In this document: piece after piece, positions 1-8,986 of the stretch
Layout of the letters: each line of letters begins with the position of its first letter
Numbering within the stretch: position 1 is the stretch's first letter
Assembly: GCF_014472395.1 (NCBI RefSeq)
Contig: NZ_JACSZW010000004.1
Span: forward strand, 434,001-498,000
Direction of reading: 5' to 3'
Length of the DNA stretch: 64,000 nt
Origin: Pedobacter sp. N36a
GTDB lineage: Bacteria > Bacteroidota > Bacteroidia > Sphingobacteriales > Sphingobacteriaceae
Position numbers and translations under genes: made by a program
The notes under the pieces: model-generated
The model's database searches: none
What the model was told of the DNA's origin: nothing
The model's input: the letters and a program-made list of their open reading frames with translations, nothing else

Positions 1-992
1 ACCTAACTACCGTAGACGCACCCTTGTCTTATATCATGGTGGTCAGTTTTACTGGGCTTGTTCAAGCATTTAATATCATTGATAGCTATTTTCAATCCAG
101 GGCTCAAGGAAAATTTATAATGGCGGTGCAGGTGATGGGAAACCTATTGTCTGCTGCCTTCAAATTGCTATTGATTGTACTAGGCATGAGCCTGACTTGG
201 TTTATCGCCGCCTTATTGTTTGATGTGATTGCCTTGGCACTTGGTTACGTTTATCTATACCAAAAAGAAGGAGGATCTATATTTGAATGGAAATTTGAAA
301 GTCCTCTAGCACGTTTTCTATTAAAAAATTCCTGGCCAATGGCTTTTTCGGCCATCCTGATTTCTATCTATATGAAGATAGATACGCTGATGATTCAGGG
401 ATATTTAGGTTCTGCACAGCAAGGGATTTATGCCACGGTAGCCCAATTTTCTGAAGCCTGGTATTTCATCCCTGTAGCCATTGTAACGGCTGTTTTTCCG
501 GCCATTATGAATGCGAAAAGGGATGATCCGGAAAGGTATCAGCGCAGGATGCAGAACATGTACGACTTAATGGTCTGGATCAGTTTGAGCATTGCGCTTT
601 TTATGACCTTTGCTTCACCTCTGATCTACAGAATATTGTATACTCCTGACTACTGGCCGGCAGCGCATGTATTGTCGGTCCATATCTGGGCAGGGGTTTT
701 CACTTTTCTTGGCACTGCCAGCGGGCAATTCCTCATTGCGGAAGGTTACACTAAGCTTTCCATGCTCCGTACTGGCGCTGGCGCTATTATCAATATTGTT
801 TTAAACATCTTGTGGATTCCAGAATATGGGATTATGGGTGCGGCAGTGGCTACATTAATTGCCTATGCGAGTTCCAATTTCATGATTTTATTTGTTCCGA
901 AAACACGGCAGCAGGGCATCATGATGCTTAAATCTCTATTCCTCATTACCCTGTTTGAAAAGATCAAAAACAGGCCCGCTGCAATTAAGTAA
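1..992 (+). CDS. Polysaccharide flippase (Wzx/MATE-like), 5'-truncated
   Basis: C-terminal part of a multi-pass membrane protein of the MOP superfamily, which flips lipid-linked oligosaccharides across the inner membrane. The frame is open from base 3 to the window edge with no convincing start, so the gene begins upstream. Seen: repeated hydrophobic segments and the flippase-like stretch MKIDTLMIQGYLG followed by GIYATVAQFSEAWYF, then a final pair of helices near GAGAIINIVLNILWIPEYGIMGAAVATLIAY. It is followed by methyltransferase and glycosyltransferase genes on the same strand, as expected for an O-antigen or capsule locus. The family call is firm; the glycan carried is unknown. Confidence 0.85.
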   Translation, partial: LTTVDAPLSYIMVVSFTGLVQAFNIIDSYFQSRAQGKFIMAVQVMGNLLSAAFKLLLIVLGMSLTWFIAALLFDVIALALGYVYLYQKEGGSIFEWKFESPLARFLLKNSWPMAFSAILISIYMKIDTLMIQGYLGSAQQGIYATVAQFSEAWYFIPVAIVTAVFPAIMNAKRDDPERYQRRMQNMYDLMVWISLSIALFMTFASPLIYRILYTPDYWPAAHVLSVHIWAGVFTFLGTASGQFLIAEGYTKLSMLRTGAGAIINIVLNILWIPEYGIMGAAVATLIAYASSNFMILFVPKTRQQGIMMLKSLFLITLFEKIKNRPAAIK

Positions 993-1032
993 GCTTAAGA
1001 AAATTATCTGATCCAATAATTATACGGATATA

Positions 1033-1063
1033 TTAGCTTTTTGCGTTTAACATTTTAACTTTG
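1033..1063 (+). promoter_or_regulatory. Candidate Bacteroidota promoter before the methyltransferase pair
   Basis: A TAACTTTG box at 1056-1063 fits the TAnnTTTG minus-7 consensus. The element 19 bases upstream (TTAG, 1033-1036) matches TTTG at only three of four positions. It would give a leader of roughly 105 bases before the ATG at 1177. Pattern match only. Confidence 0.4.
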
Positions 1064-1176
1064 ACACTCAAATGACCTGCAACCTATCATTGAGCTGCAG
1101 GGACAAATTTAAGCCATACAGGTGAACCGACACATGATTTCATGACCGTTTCCTCTTACAAAAACACATTATACAG

Positions 1177-1803
1177 ATGAATTCCTTAAGAAAGGTAGTA
1201 AGATCAATCGTATTAAAACCAAAAAACATATTGGATCTCCTACAATTGAAGTCCAAAATCAAGAAATCGTCCGGCCCTTTGAACATCATCATAGGTTCAG
1301 AGAATACCGACTATGAAAACTGGTTACCGACTAATATTGAGAGTTTAAATTTATTAGAAAAGAGTTCCTTTGAAAATTTATTAGGCGAAAAGAAAGCTTC
1401 AAAATTCCTCGCAGAACATGTTTTTGAACACATCAGCTATGCGGATGCCCTGATCGCACTAAAAAACTGCTATACTTTTATGGAGAAAGGCGGCAGTATC
1501 AGGATCGCGGTTCCAGATGGTTTTCACCCTAATCCAGCTTATATCGAACAGGTAAAACCTGGCGGTCATGGTGAAGGTTCCCATGACCATAAGTTGTTAT
1601 ACGACTATAAGAAGCTGAGCAAAGTATTGGAAGATGCAGGTTTCCGTGTGAAACTTTTAGAATACTATGATGAGAACAAACAGTTTCATTTTGTAGACTG
1701 GAAAAGTGAAGACGGCCATATTCTAAGGTCCAGAAGGTTCGATAAGCGCTTTAATGAACCCCTGGGTTATTCTTCATTGATCATTGACGGTATAAAAGAC
1801 TAA
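1177..1803 (+). CDS. SAM-dependent methyltransferase-like protein of a glycan locus
   Basis: A 208-residue protein resembling the small predicted methyltransferases found in polysaccharide loci. The middle region AEHVFEHISYADALIAL and the following MEKGGSIRIAVPDGFHPNP match the post-motif part of class I methyltransferases (the strand and loop after the SAM site). The usual N-terminal glycine-rich SAM loop is poorly formed (LNIIIGSENTDYENW), as is common in this subgroup. Four bases separate it from the next methyltransferase gene, so the two are probably co-transcribed. The substrate, presumably a sugar or lipid-linked glycan, cannot be read from sequence. Alternative: an inactive methyltransferase-fold protein. 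Confidence 0.7.
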   Translation: MNSLRKVVRSIVLKPKNILDLLQLKSKIKKSSGPLNIIIGSENTDYENWLPTNIESLNLLEKSSFENLLGEKKASKFLAEHVFEHISYADALIALKNCYTFMEKGGSIRIAVPDGFHPNPAYIEQVKPGGHGEGSHDHKLLYDYKKLSKVLEDAGFRVKLLEYYDENKQFHFVDWKSEDGHILRSRRFDKRFNEPLGYSSLIIDGIKD

Positions 1804-1807
1804 TCAA

Positions 1808-2575
1808 ATGGCCATCATCACAGAAGATATCGTAGCCTCATACAACGACTTTTACACGGGTAGCGATGTAGAATGGCGTATGCTTGGTGCAAAATCCAAA
1901 GCAAAAAACCTGATAGAGGTATGTCAGGGAATTCAGCCAAAGAAGATATTGGAAGTAGGCGCGGGAGATGGCAGTATTTTACATTACCTAAATGAGTGGA
2001 ATTTTGGCACAGAGCTCTATGCACTGGAAATAGCGGATAGTGGCGTTGAGCTCATCAGGAAACGCAATTTGAGCAAATTAAAAGAGGTAAACCGCTTTGA
2101 TGGCTATAGCATTCCTTACGCGGACGACAGTTTTGACCTCATCATCCTTTCCCATGTTCTGGAGCATGTGGAGCATGAAAGAGTACTGCTGAGAGAGCTA
2201 AAAAGAGTTGCTAAATATTTGGTTATTGAAGTGCCTTTAGACTACCGTTTTGGTGTCGATAAAAGGATGAAACACTTCCTGGATTATGGCCATATCAACA
2301 TGTACACCCCCACATTGATTCGTTTTCTTTTGCAAAGTGAAGGCTTTGTAATAGAAGCAGATAAAACCACCCTTACCCCTATTGACACCATTAAATTCTG
2401 CGAATTCAAAGTCAAGAAAACACCTAAAACATTACTGCCTACGTTAAAAATAGAGCTGGAGCACCGCATTAAAAATATTTTAGGTGCCATTCTAGGAAAA
2501 AATAAGCGGGAACAATTTGGGAACGCCTATACTGTGCTCACTAAAAAGTCAAACCAAAACCTGGAGATCTTCTAA
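1808..2575 (+). CDS. Class I SAM-dependent methyltransferase
   Basis: A 255-residue methyltransferase with a clear SAM-binding motif I, ILEVGAGDGSILHYL, at about residues 46-60. An acidic residue follows (ALEIADSG), then motif IV/post-I as DDSFDLIILSHVLEHVEHE at about residues 106-124. This is the Methyltransf_11 type. It lies four bases after the previous methyltransferase and one base before the following glycosyltransferase ATG, so the three form a tight operon. Likely job: methylating a sugar or glycan chain end during surface polysaccharide synthesis. The acceptor is unknown. Confidence 0.82.
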   Translation: MAIITEDIVASYNDFYTGSDVEWRMLGAKSKAKNLIEVCQGIQPKKILEVGAGDGSILHYLNEWNFGTELYALEIADSGVELIRKRNLSKLKEVNRFDGYSIPYADDSFDLIILSHVLEHVEHERVLLRELKRVAKYLVIEVPLDYRFGVDKRMKHFLDYGHINMYTPTLIRFLLQSEGFVIEADKTTLTPIDTIKFCEFKVKKTPKTLLPTLKIELEHRIKNILGAILGKNKREQFGNAYTVLTKKSNQNLEIF

Positions 2576-2576
2576 T

Positions 2577-3476
2577 ATGCAGCTTTTTGCACCCATTGCT
2601 TTATTCGTTTATAACCGTCCACAGCATACGGAACGTACTATTAAATTTTTGCAGCAGAATCAACTGGCTTCAGAAAGCCGGTTATTTGTATTTTCTGATG
2701 GATTTAAATCCGCAGAAGATCAGGCAAAGGTCATGGAGGTTCGCGAGCTGCTGAAAAGCATTGATGGGTTCAGATCTGTGGAGATTATTGAGCGTCCGGA
2801 GAATATGGGATTGGCAAATTCGGTCATCGCTGGTGTAAGCCGACTGGTAAAAGATTACCAGCAGGTGATTGTAATGGAAGATGACCTGATCACTTCCCCT
2901 TTTACCCTTACTTATTTCAACGAGGCTTTAAGCCGCTACCGCGAGGAAGAGAAGGTAATGCACATCGGGGCTTACATGTATCCGCTAAAAGAGAATAATC
3001 TTCCTGAGTCGTTTTTCTATCGTGCAGCAACCAGTTGGGGATGGGCGACCTGGGATCGTGCATGGCAGCATTTCGAACCTAATATTGATACTTTAATGGG
3101 TCAGTTTGATGCAAAAAAGAAGTCTGAGTTTTCTATTGAGCATAAAATGAATTTCTGGAAGCAGATGCAGGATTTTAAAAATGGGAAGAATAACTCCTGG
3201 GCAATCCGCTGGTACGCTTCCATCTTCTTAAAAGGGGGACTGACTTTGAATCCTTCACAGTCGCTGGTGAATAATATTGGCCATGATGGAACTGGAATCC
3301 ATTCCGGGATCAACGACATCTATAATGTGATCATTAATCCTAAGCCGATTCAGCAGTTTCCAGAGGAAATTAAAGAGGACAATACTGCTTATGAGACCAT
3401 TAAAAATTTCTTGTCTACCCGTAAAGGTAGTTTATGGGAAAGGGTCAAAAGATATGTTAAACAGCGTTTAGGCTAG
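2577..3476 (+). CDS. Glycosyltransferase (GT-A fold, HlpA-like)
   Basis: The start at 2577 (MQLFAPIALFVYNRP) is preferred over an in-frame ATG at 2517 because the earlier one would overlap the upstream gene by 59 bases and lacks family resemblance. The 299-residue product opens with the nucleotide-sugar strand APIALFVYNRPQHTERTI and has the metal-binding acidic cluster VIVMEDDLITSPFTLTYF at about residues 97-114. A later ATSWGWATWDRAW segment is typical of the glycosyltransferases often labelled hemolytic protein HlpA-like. It is soluble or peripheral and probably adds a sugar in the adjoining polysaccharide pathway. Donor and acceptor are unknown. Confidence 0.8.
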   Translation: MQLFAPIALFVYNRPQHTERTIKFLQQNQLASESRLFVFSDGFKSAEDQAKVMEVRELLKSIDGFRSVEIIERPENMGLANSVIAGVSRLVKDYQQVIVMEDDLITSPFTLTYFNEALSRYREEEKVMHIGAYMYPLKENNLPESFFYRAATSWGWATWDRAWQHFEPNIDTLMGQFDAKKKSEFSIEHKMNFWKQMQDFKNGKNNSWAIRWYASIFLKGGLTLNPSQSLVNNIGHDGTGIHSGINDIYNVIINPKPIQQFPEEIKEDNTAYETIKNFLSTRKGSLWERVKRYVKQRLG

Positions 3477-3494
3477 TCCTGGAAACAGGCCGTT

Positions 3495-5033
3495 CTAGTC
3501 TTCCATAGTGATCTGCTCTCTTTCCGCCTGGTTTATGTGGGTCAGCTCATCTAATTTCCGCTGAATTTTAGATTTTAGGGGCCGGTCATCTGATTGATAA
3601 TCTTGATATAGCATCAATCCAAGTTCATAGCCTTTTTTCGCTTTTTTTGTTCTAAACTCCAGATCAACCTTGTCTTTATCTAATAACACCATCGTTTCCG
3701 TGCGTTTGACCATTGCAAGGTTCCTTTTCCAGGAATCAAGGGCGCATCTTTTAATGAGCTGCAACTTTTCAGCTTTAGACATTCCCTGGTGAAGGCTATA
3801 AATTTCATTAAATGCCAGTTCATTACCCATCAATTTTTCGCGAAGCTTAGCATATTCCTTGATCTGATAGATGGGTGAAAATCGCATGACTCCTGCTCCT
3901 AAGATCAGTACCAGGAGAAAGGCAGTGGCTGTTCTCCAATATATTGGCAGGTTAATTTTGAAAATCACTGAGTTATAAAAGAGGTAACCAAGTACAAATC
4001 CAGATATTACGCCGCCAAAATGTGCAGAATTATCTGTTTTTTTGCCCATCAACCCATTTAACAGCATAAAAGCAGTAACGATCAGGGTACTGATCAGCAA
4101 TGCTCTATTGGCATTTTTTTCAAAGGCATTGCTAAGGAGTAAGGCAAGATAGGAACCGAACATCCCCATAATCGCGCCGGATGCGCCCCCCATAATCCCT
4201 GTTTTATAATGCACCACACTGATCAACCCACCACAAACACCGCTCAACAGGTAAACGGCTAATGTTTTCCAGCTGCCCAATTTATTCTCCACCATGAGGC
4301 CGATATAAATGAGTGCATACATATTAAAGAACAGGTGCGTAAAAGAAAAGTGAATGAATTGATGGCTCAGCAATCGCCAAATCTGCCCCTTTAAAACCGC
4401 ATCTCTGGAGTCTGCACCCAGATTTAAAAAGAGTTTTTCTCCGATTTCCTTCCATTCAAAAGGCGTTAAACTGAGGTCTTTAAATTTAAGGACCTGTAGT
4501 GTAAAGGCTGCAATAATGAATAGATAGTATAATATATTGGCGATTAAAAGCAGCGGTGTCACCATATATCCTGCTCGTGGGATAAACAGGTAAAGTACGT
4601 TTTTGATCTTATTCTTAATGGCTAAGGGCGCTTTTTCAAAATACTGGTCGTCCTGAGAAGCAATATGTTCATGAAATTGTTCGAGTTTTTGTTTCCACAC
4701 ATCCTTCAGATGAAATTGAACATATTCAAACTCATCAAAGAATTTCTGAAGGTTCTCTTCATTTTTCCCATAATCATTGAACAAGAGCTGAACACCTACG
4801 CATTCGCTTTTGAAAACGGCAAAGTTATAATTGATGCGGATGGAAATCTCTTCGCTATAGGATTGAAAAGAAAGCCCGGTATAGGCTATTAAACCGGATT
4901 CTGAAACATGGCTTAGCTTCCAGCCCAGATTTTCAATCACTTGCTGCGCAATGATGAGGTACTGATCTGCCGGATAATCTCCTAGCGGTATATATTTTTC
5001 AACTTTAGGTGAGTAGCCCCAGCTTAGTCCCAT
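3495..5033 (-). CDS. Rhomboid-family intramembrane serine protease with extra soluble ends
   Basis: A 512-residue protein. The rhomboid core (about residues 155-385) shows the loop/helix signature SHQFIHFSFTHLFFNMYAL, the catalytic serine motif GGASGAIMG (Ser about 285), and the partner histidine in HFGGVISG (about 338, fitting HxxGxxxG), so the Ser-His dyad is intact. It cleaves membrane-spanning substrates within the bilayer. Unusually, about 150 soluble residues precede the core and about 120 charged residues follow it, making it much longer than a bare rhomboid of about 200 residues. It is convergent with the glycosyltransferase gene and seven bases downstream of a methyltransferase gene on the same strand. 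Confidence 0.9.
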   Translation of the reverse strand: MGLSWGYSPKVEKYIPLGDYPADQYLIIAQQVIENLGWKLSHVSESGLIAYTGLSFQSYSEEISIRINYNFAVFKSECVGVQLLFNDYGKNEENLQKFFDEFEYVQFHLKDVWKQKLEQFHEHIASQDDQYFEKAPLAIKNKIKNVLYLFIPRAGYMVTPLLLIANILYYLFIIAAFTLQVLKFKDLSLTPFEWKEIGEKLFLNLGADSRDAVLKGQIWRLLSHQFIHFSFTHLFFNMYALIYIGLMVENKLGSWKTLAVYLLSGVCGGLISVVHYKTGIMGGASGAIMGMFGSYLALLLSNAFEKNANRALLISTLIVTAFMLLNGLMGKKTDNSAHFGGVISGFVLGYLFYNSVIFKINLPIYWRTATAFLLVLILGAGVMRFSPIYQIKEYAKLREKLMGNELAFNEIYSLHQGMSKAEKLQLIKRCALDSWKRNLAMVKRTETMVLLDKDKVDLEFRTKKAKKGYELGLMLYQDYQSDDRPLKSKIQRKLDELTHINQAEREQITMED

Positions 5034-5040
5034 TATCTTT

Positions 5041-5790
5041 TTACTTTTTTCTTGCTTCTAAGATAATATAAGGAGACAATACTTGGGAATTAAAAGGGAT
5101 GATTTTAGTAAATATTTTTCCTGCAAACCAAAGGGTTTTCTTCAAAACACGAACACTTAACGGTTTTTGCTGTTCATTTTCCAGCCAGAGACTGAAATTT
5201 CCGAAATATCTGGATTGCAGGACTTCCAGGCCTGCCTGCTCACAAATACTGGCCAGCAGCTTAGGATCCATGCAGTTTATGTTATGTTTATCATAATTTT
5301 CGCGGTCGAAAGACTTTTGGAACCAGCCATTCAGGGCTTTAAAATTCGGAAGGGTGATGAATAAGGTTCCTCCAGGTTTTACAAAAGCAATGTGACGATT
5401 GATAATGTCAGCGGTATCATTGAAATGTTCGATCAGTCCACAGGACAAGACCAGGTCAAACTCCTGAACGGGCTGATAGTTGAACAAATCTGTTTCGATA
5501 ATATTGATGTCACTAGATTTCAACTGATTGGCTTCCAACAGTGCGTTGGTCACCGGCTGGTGCACAAAATAGTCGAGCAGTGTCACATCCAGCTTAAAAT
5601 ATTTTTTCAGAAATACGGCATAGTATCCTGGAAAGCCTCCCAGTTCGATTGCCGTTTTTACGCCCTGTTTGTTGATAATTTCGCCAAGTTCCTGATGAAA
5701 CAAATAATTTGATGGAATATTAACCAATAAATCGGTTTTACTTTCCCAATAATTCACCCAAAACTGTCTGTCGGTTAACAGGTTTTCCAT
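5041..5790 (-). CDS. Class I SAM-dependent methyltransferase
   Basis: A 249-residue methyltransferase. Motif I reads AIELGGFPGYYAVFLKKYF at about residues 43-61, a variant with GGFPG for the usual GxGxG. Next come the acidic strand end VTLLDYF and the motif IV region FDLVLSCGLIEHFND, then a post-motif KPGGTLFITLPNF. Its stop is seven bases before the rhomboid start on the same strand, so the two are probably co-transcribed. It faces the GT4 gene divergently across 221 bases. Likely acts on a sugar or lipid carrier of the local glycan pathway; substrate unknown. Confidence 0.8.
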   Translation of the reverse strand: MENLLTDRQFWVNYWESKTDLLVNIPSNYLFHQELGEIINKQGVKTAIELGGFPGYYAVFLKKYFKLDVTLLDYFVHQPVTNALLEANQLKSSDINIIETDLFNYQPVQEFDLVLSCGLIEHFNDTADIINRHIAFVKPGGTLFITLPNFKALNGWFQKSFDRENYDKHNINCMDPKLLASICEQAGLEVLQSRYFGNFSLWLENEQQKPLSVRVLKKTLWFAGKIFTKIIPFNSQVLSPYIILEARKK

Positions 5791-6011
5791 ATTATATTTT
5801 TAGCTATTTAATTATCTTATGATTGGTTTCTGCTCATTTAATTGTTTTCAAAGTCCCGATTTAATGTCATATTATCATCATATACCATTTGTCAGCTTAG
5901 GGCTTAGGATTGTTTCAATTTTTAAATTAAATTTATCGGCAGGCGAACCGGCTTTACAAGTTTGGAACGAAAATACAGAAGAATTTAACAATAACCGCTA
6001 ATTTTGATAGA

Positions 6012-7283
6012 TTGAAAGTAGTTCACTTAAATACATACGAAGGAAATGGCGGTGCCGGAAGGGCTTGTCTGAGGCTAAGTGAGGCGTTAAAGGCGCATGA
6101 CATAGATTCTGAAGTGATGGTTTATTTTCAATTTAAAGAAAGCAAACTGACAACTGCTTTTAACAGGAGTCCATTTCAGAAAGCGGTGGCTATTGTGAAG
6201 ATTCTGGCGGAGCGATATTTGTCGAAAGCTTTCTCTAAAGCGCTAAAAACCCCCTTTTCTTTACAATGGTTCGGCAGATCCGTCATTCATCACCCTAAAG
6301 TAAAAGCCGCGGATGTTATTCACATCCACTGGATCAACCATGGATTTTTATCGCCAAAATTCCTGGCACAGATTGATGAGCTGGAGAAACCGGTGGTCTG
6401 GACTTTTCACGACAGCAATGCGTTTACTGGTGGTTGCCATGTGCGTTATTCCTGCGAGAATTACCATAAGGAATGCGGCAATTGTCCGCTGTTAAAATTT
6501 AGCGGCAAAGATGATTTTTCTCATAGAAACTGGTTACAAAAGAAAAAGGCGTACTCTGAATTGAATTTCCACATTGTGGCACCGAGTCATTGGATGGCAG
6601 ATTCTGTAAAGTTGAGCAGTTTAATGGGAACCAGAGCAGTGACTGTGATCCCAAACACCATTGAAACCAAGGTTTTCAAGCCTTATGTAAAATCGGAAGC
6701 CAAGAAAATATTAAAGATAAATCCTGATCAGTTTGTACTGATGAGTGGTTTTATGCCTTCCAAGAATGACAAACACAAAGGGACTTCTTATTTGATTGAT
6801 GCTTTAAATGACCTGGCCAGGAGACCTGGGATCATAAAAGAAAACATTGAACTGGTCATTTTTGGCAATAAAGACCATGTAAACATGCCAGACTTTCCTT
6901 TCAAAACCACGTTTTTAGGAACCATCAGCAACGACAATCACCTGGCCAAATGTTACTCCGCCGCAGATGTGTTTATTACGGCTTCCCTGGAAGACAACCT
7001 ACCGAATACGGTGATGGAGAGTTTGGCTTGCGCAACGCCGGTGGTGGCCTTTAAAACAGGTGGTATACCCGACATGGTGAAACACCTTGAAAATGGCTAT
7101 TTAGCGGAGTACAAATCTTCGGAAGACCTGGCCACGGGAATCGAGTGGCTGTACCACGACGAAAACGCTCCTGATATCCAGAAAGAAGCCAGAAGAACAA
7201 TATTAACTAAATTCTCGGAGTCAGTTATTGCAGAAAAACACTTATTATTGTATCAATCGCTGATTAATTCACAGCCTCATTAA
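6012..7283 (+). CDS. Glycosyltransferase family 4 (GT-B)
   Basis: A 423-residue GT-B glycosyltransferase. It begins with a TTG codon, since MKVVHLNTYEGNGGAGRAC is the canonical N-terminus and no ATG lies nearby upstream. The GGAGRA glycine-rich loop (about residues 13-18) and the C-terminal donor-site segment AADVFITASLEDNLPNTVMESLACATPVVAF (about residues 317-347) with the E-x7-E pattern are typical of GT4 retaining enzymes using NDP-sugars. A Cys-rich insertion (CHVRYSCENYHKECGNCPLL) is also typical of a WcaI-like subgroup. It lies 12 bases before a GT2 gene and surely works with it on a surface glycan. Confidence 0.9.
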   Translation: MKVVHLNTYEGNGGAGRACLRLSEALKAHDIDSEVMVYFQFKESKLTTAFNRSPFQKAVAIVKILAERYLSKAFSKALKTPFSLQWFGRSVIHHPKVKAADVIHIHWINHGFLSPKFLAQIDELEKPVVWTFHDSNAFTGGCHVRYSCENYHKECGNCPLLKFSGKDDFSHRNWLQKKKAYSELNFHIVAPSHWMADSVKLSSLMGTRAVTVIPNTIETKVFKPYVKSEAKKILKINPDQFVLMSGFMPSKNDKHKGTSYLIDALNDLARRPGIIKENIELVIFGNKDHVNMPDFPFKTTFLGTISNDNHLAKCYSAADVFITASLEDNLPNTVMESLACATPVVAFKTGGIPDMVKHLENGYLAEYKSSEDLATGIEWLYHDENAPDIQKEARRTILTKFSESVIAEKHLLLYQSLINSQPH

Positions 7284-7295
7284 AAAAATCACCCT

Positions 7296-8045
7296 ATGCA
7301 ACCAAAGCTCAGCGTCATCACCATCGTTTATAATAATGTAAAGGATATTGAGCGCACCATGCTTTCTGTGTTGAATCAGACTTATCCGAATATTGAATAC
7401 ATTTTGATTGATGGGGCTTCTACGGATGGCACTAAAGACACGATTTACAATTATAAATCTCGCCTGGCGCAGTTTATTTCGGAGCCTGATAAAGGGATTT
7501 ACGATGCCATGAATAAAGGGCTCGCATTGGCTACTGGTGATTATGTGCTGTTCATGAATTCCGGTGATGAAATCTATTCGCCGGTCACAGTTGCGGAGGT
7601 ATTTGAAAGTACTTCTGCGGCTGACATTTATTATGGTGAGACAGAAATGTACGATGAGAACTGGCATAGCCTGGGACAAAGAAGGCACCGGGCTCCGGAA
7701 ACTTTTAGCTGGAGAAGTTTTAGGTATGGCATGTGTATCAGCCACCAGGCGATCTATGTGAAACGCAGTCTGGCGGGACCTTTTGATTTACAATATAAGT
7801 ATAGCGCAGATATCGACTGGATCATCAGGGCTGCTAAAAATGCTTCCAGTATTGTCAATACGCACAGTTATGTGGCCAAATACCTGGTTGGCGGAATTTC
7901 TAAAAAGAAACACGCAGCGAGTTTGAAAGAGCGTTTCAAGATCTTCACTAAATATTATGGTTTCATACCCAATGTCATCAACCATCTTTTCATTGCAGTG
8001 AACTTAGGGCAGTACTATATCCGCCATCGCCGAACAAACGATTAA
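7296..8045 (+). CDS. Glycosyltransferase family 2 (WcaA-like)
   Basis: A 249-residue GT-A inverting glycosyltransferase. The N-terminus SVITIVYNNVKDIERTMLS and the acidic IDGASTDGT at about residues 40-48 form the nucleotide-binding part. The metal motif region is YDAMNKGLALATGDYVLFMNSGDE at about residues 68-91; the usual DxD appears as SGDE. A later DIYYGETEMYD stretch is common in colanic-acid-type GT2 enzymes. Transcribed with the preceding GT4 gene. It ends the glycan locus; the next gene is convergent and unrelated. Confidence 0.88.
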   Translation: MQPKLSVITIVYNNVKDIERTMLSVLNQTYPNIEYILIDGASTDGTKDTIYNYKSRLAQFISEPDKGIYDAMNKGLALATGDYVLFMNSGDEIYSPVTVAEVFESTSAADIYYGETEMYDENWHSLGQRRHRAPETFSWRSFRYGMCISHQAIYVKRSLAGPFDLQYKYSADIDWIIRAAKNASSIVNTHSYVAKYLVGGISKKKHAASLKERFKIFTKYYGFIPNVINHLFIAVNLGQYYIRHRRTND

Positions 8046-8116
8046 GTCTTCTTTTCATTTTCCACAAAAAAGGGAAAAGCTGAGCGCTCCTCCCTCTATG
8101 ATGTTTCTTTTGAAAA

Positions 8117-8833
8117 CTAAGGATTAGTAGACCACAATGCAGCTTCTTTCACAAAGACCCTGCGGTTAAGTTTCAATTGAGAAACTACCAGTTCTGCAAA
8201 ATCTTCTGCCTGCATCACGCGATCAGGGTTACCATCTGTTAGTTTCAAGTCGATTGCCATATCTGTAGCCACCGTGCTTGGTACTAAAGTCGTGACACGA
8301 ATGTTGTGTTTGCGACCTTCCTGCATTAAGGATTCAGACATTCCGATTAATCCAAATTTCGAAGCACTGTAGGCACTCGTTACTGCTGCTCCATTTTTTC
8401 CTGCGGTTGAAGATACATTGATGATATCACCAGTTTTTCTTTCGATCATTTCAGGGAGTACGGCACGAGTGACATAGTAAGGCCCCAACAGGTTCACTTT
8501 TATAATTTCTTCCCATTTCGCTGGCTCCAGTTCCATGAAAGAACCGAAGGCACCGATTCCGGCATTATTGATCAGGATATCAATTGCACCCAGTTCCGAT
8601 TTTAAAGATTCGACAGCGATATTTACGCCATTGATATCGGAGACATCCATAGCTGCGATTGCAGTTTTGACACCATATTGTGCCAATTCTGCAGCAACTT
8701 TTTCCAAATCGGCAATTGTTCTTGCGGCTAGACCTACGTTCACACCTTCTTGTGCTAAAGCGATAGCTACCGCACGTCCAAGTCCTTTTCCGGCACCGGT
8801 AATGATTGCATTTTTTCCTTTCAATGATTCCAT
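8117..8833 (-). CDS. Short-chain dehydrogenase/reductase (3-oxoacyl-ACP reductase-like)
   Basis: A 238-residue classical SDR. The NAD(P) loop TGAGKGLG (residues 12-19), structural NNAG (89-92), catalytic serine (141/142) and YSASK (Tyr155, Lys159) are all present. Family enzymes reduce keto groups or oxidise alcohols in the cytoplasm; FabG-like paralogues in Bacteroidota are common and usually of unknown substrate. It is a single-gene unit: the TypA terminator lies upstream and a convergent glycosyltransferase downstream. A TAATTTTG box at 8863-8870 on the minus strand is a possible minus-7 element, but no good TTTG partner was found. Confidence 0.88.
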   Translation of the reverse strand: MESLKGKNAIITGAGKGLGRAVAIALAQEGVNVGLAARTIADLEKVAAELAQYGVKTAIAAMDVSDINGVNIAVESLKSELGAIDILINNAGIGAFGSFMELEPAKWEEIIKVNLLGPYYVTRAVLPEMIERKTGDIINVSSTAGKNGAAVTSAYSASKFGLIGMSESLMQEGRKHNIRVTTLVPSTVATDMAIDLKLTDGNPDRVMQAEDFAELVVSQLKLNRRVFVKEAALWSTNP

Positions 8834-8923
8834 CTGAGCTTGTATTTATGTTTTATATGGTACAAAATTAAGAAAAAAGAAGGGGCTATGGAGGATGGGG
8901 CGTGACTTATGACTTATAAATAG

Positions 8924-8958
8924 AAAAAGCCCCTGAACATTTTGTTCAGGGGCTTTTT
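8924..8958 (-). terminator. Rho-independent terminator of typA
   Basis: Near-perfect inverted repeat (AGCCCCTGAACA / TGTTCAGGGGCT) with a short T-rich loop, flanked by A5 and T5, so it can act on either strand. It lies 28 bases after the typA stop. Confidence 0.9.
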
Positions 8959-8986
8959 CAACCTATTAATCTTGCTAAAAAGCGGA

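Noticed and set aside
5819..6001. A 60-codon frame between the methyltransferase and GT4 genes
   Set aside because: No recognisable features and it fills a divergent promoter region; more likely non-coding.
7269..7745. A 158-codon minus-strand frame over the GT2 gene
   Set aside because: Shadow of a well-supported glycosyltransferase with full motifs; no family features in the antisense product.
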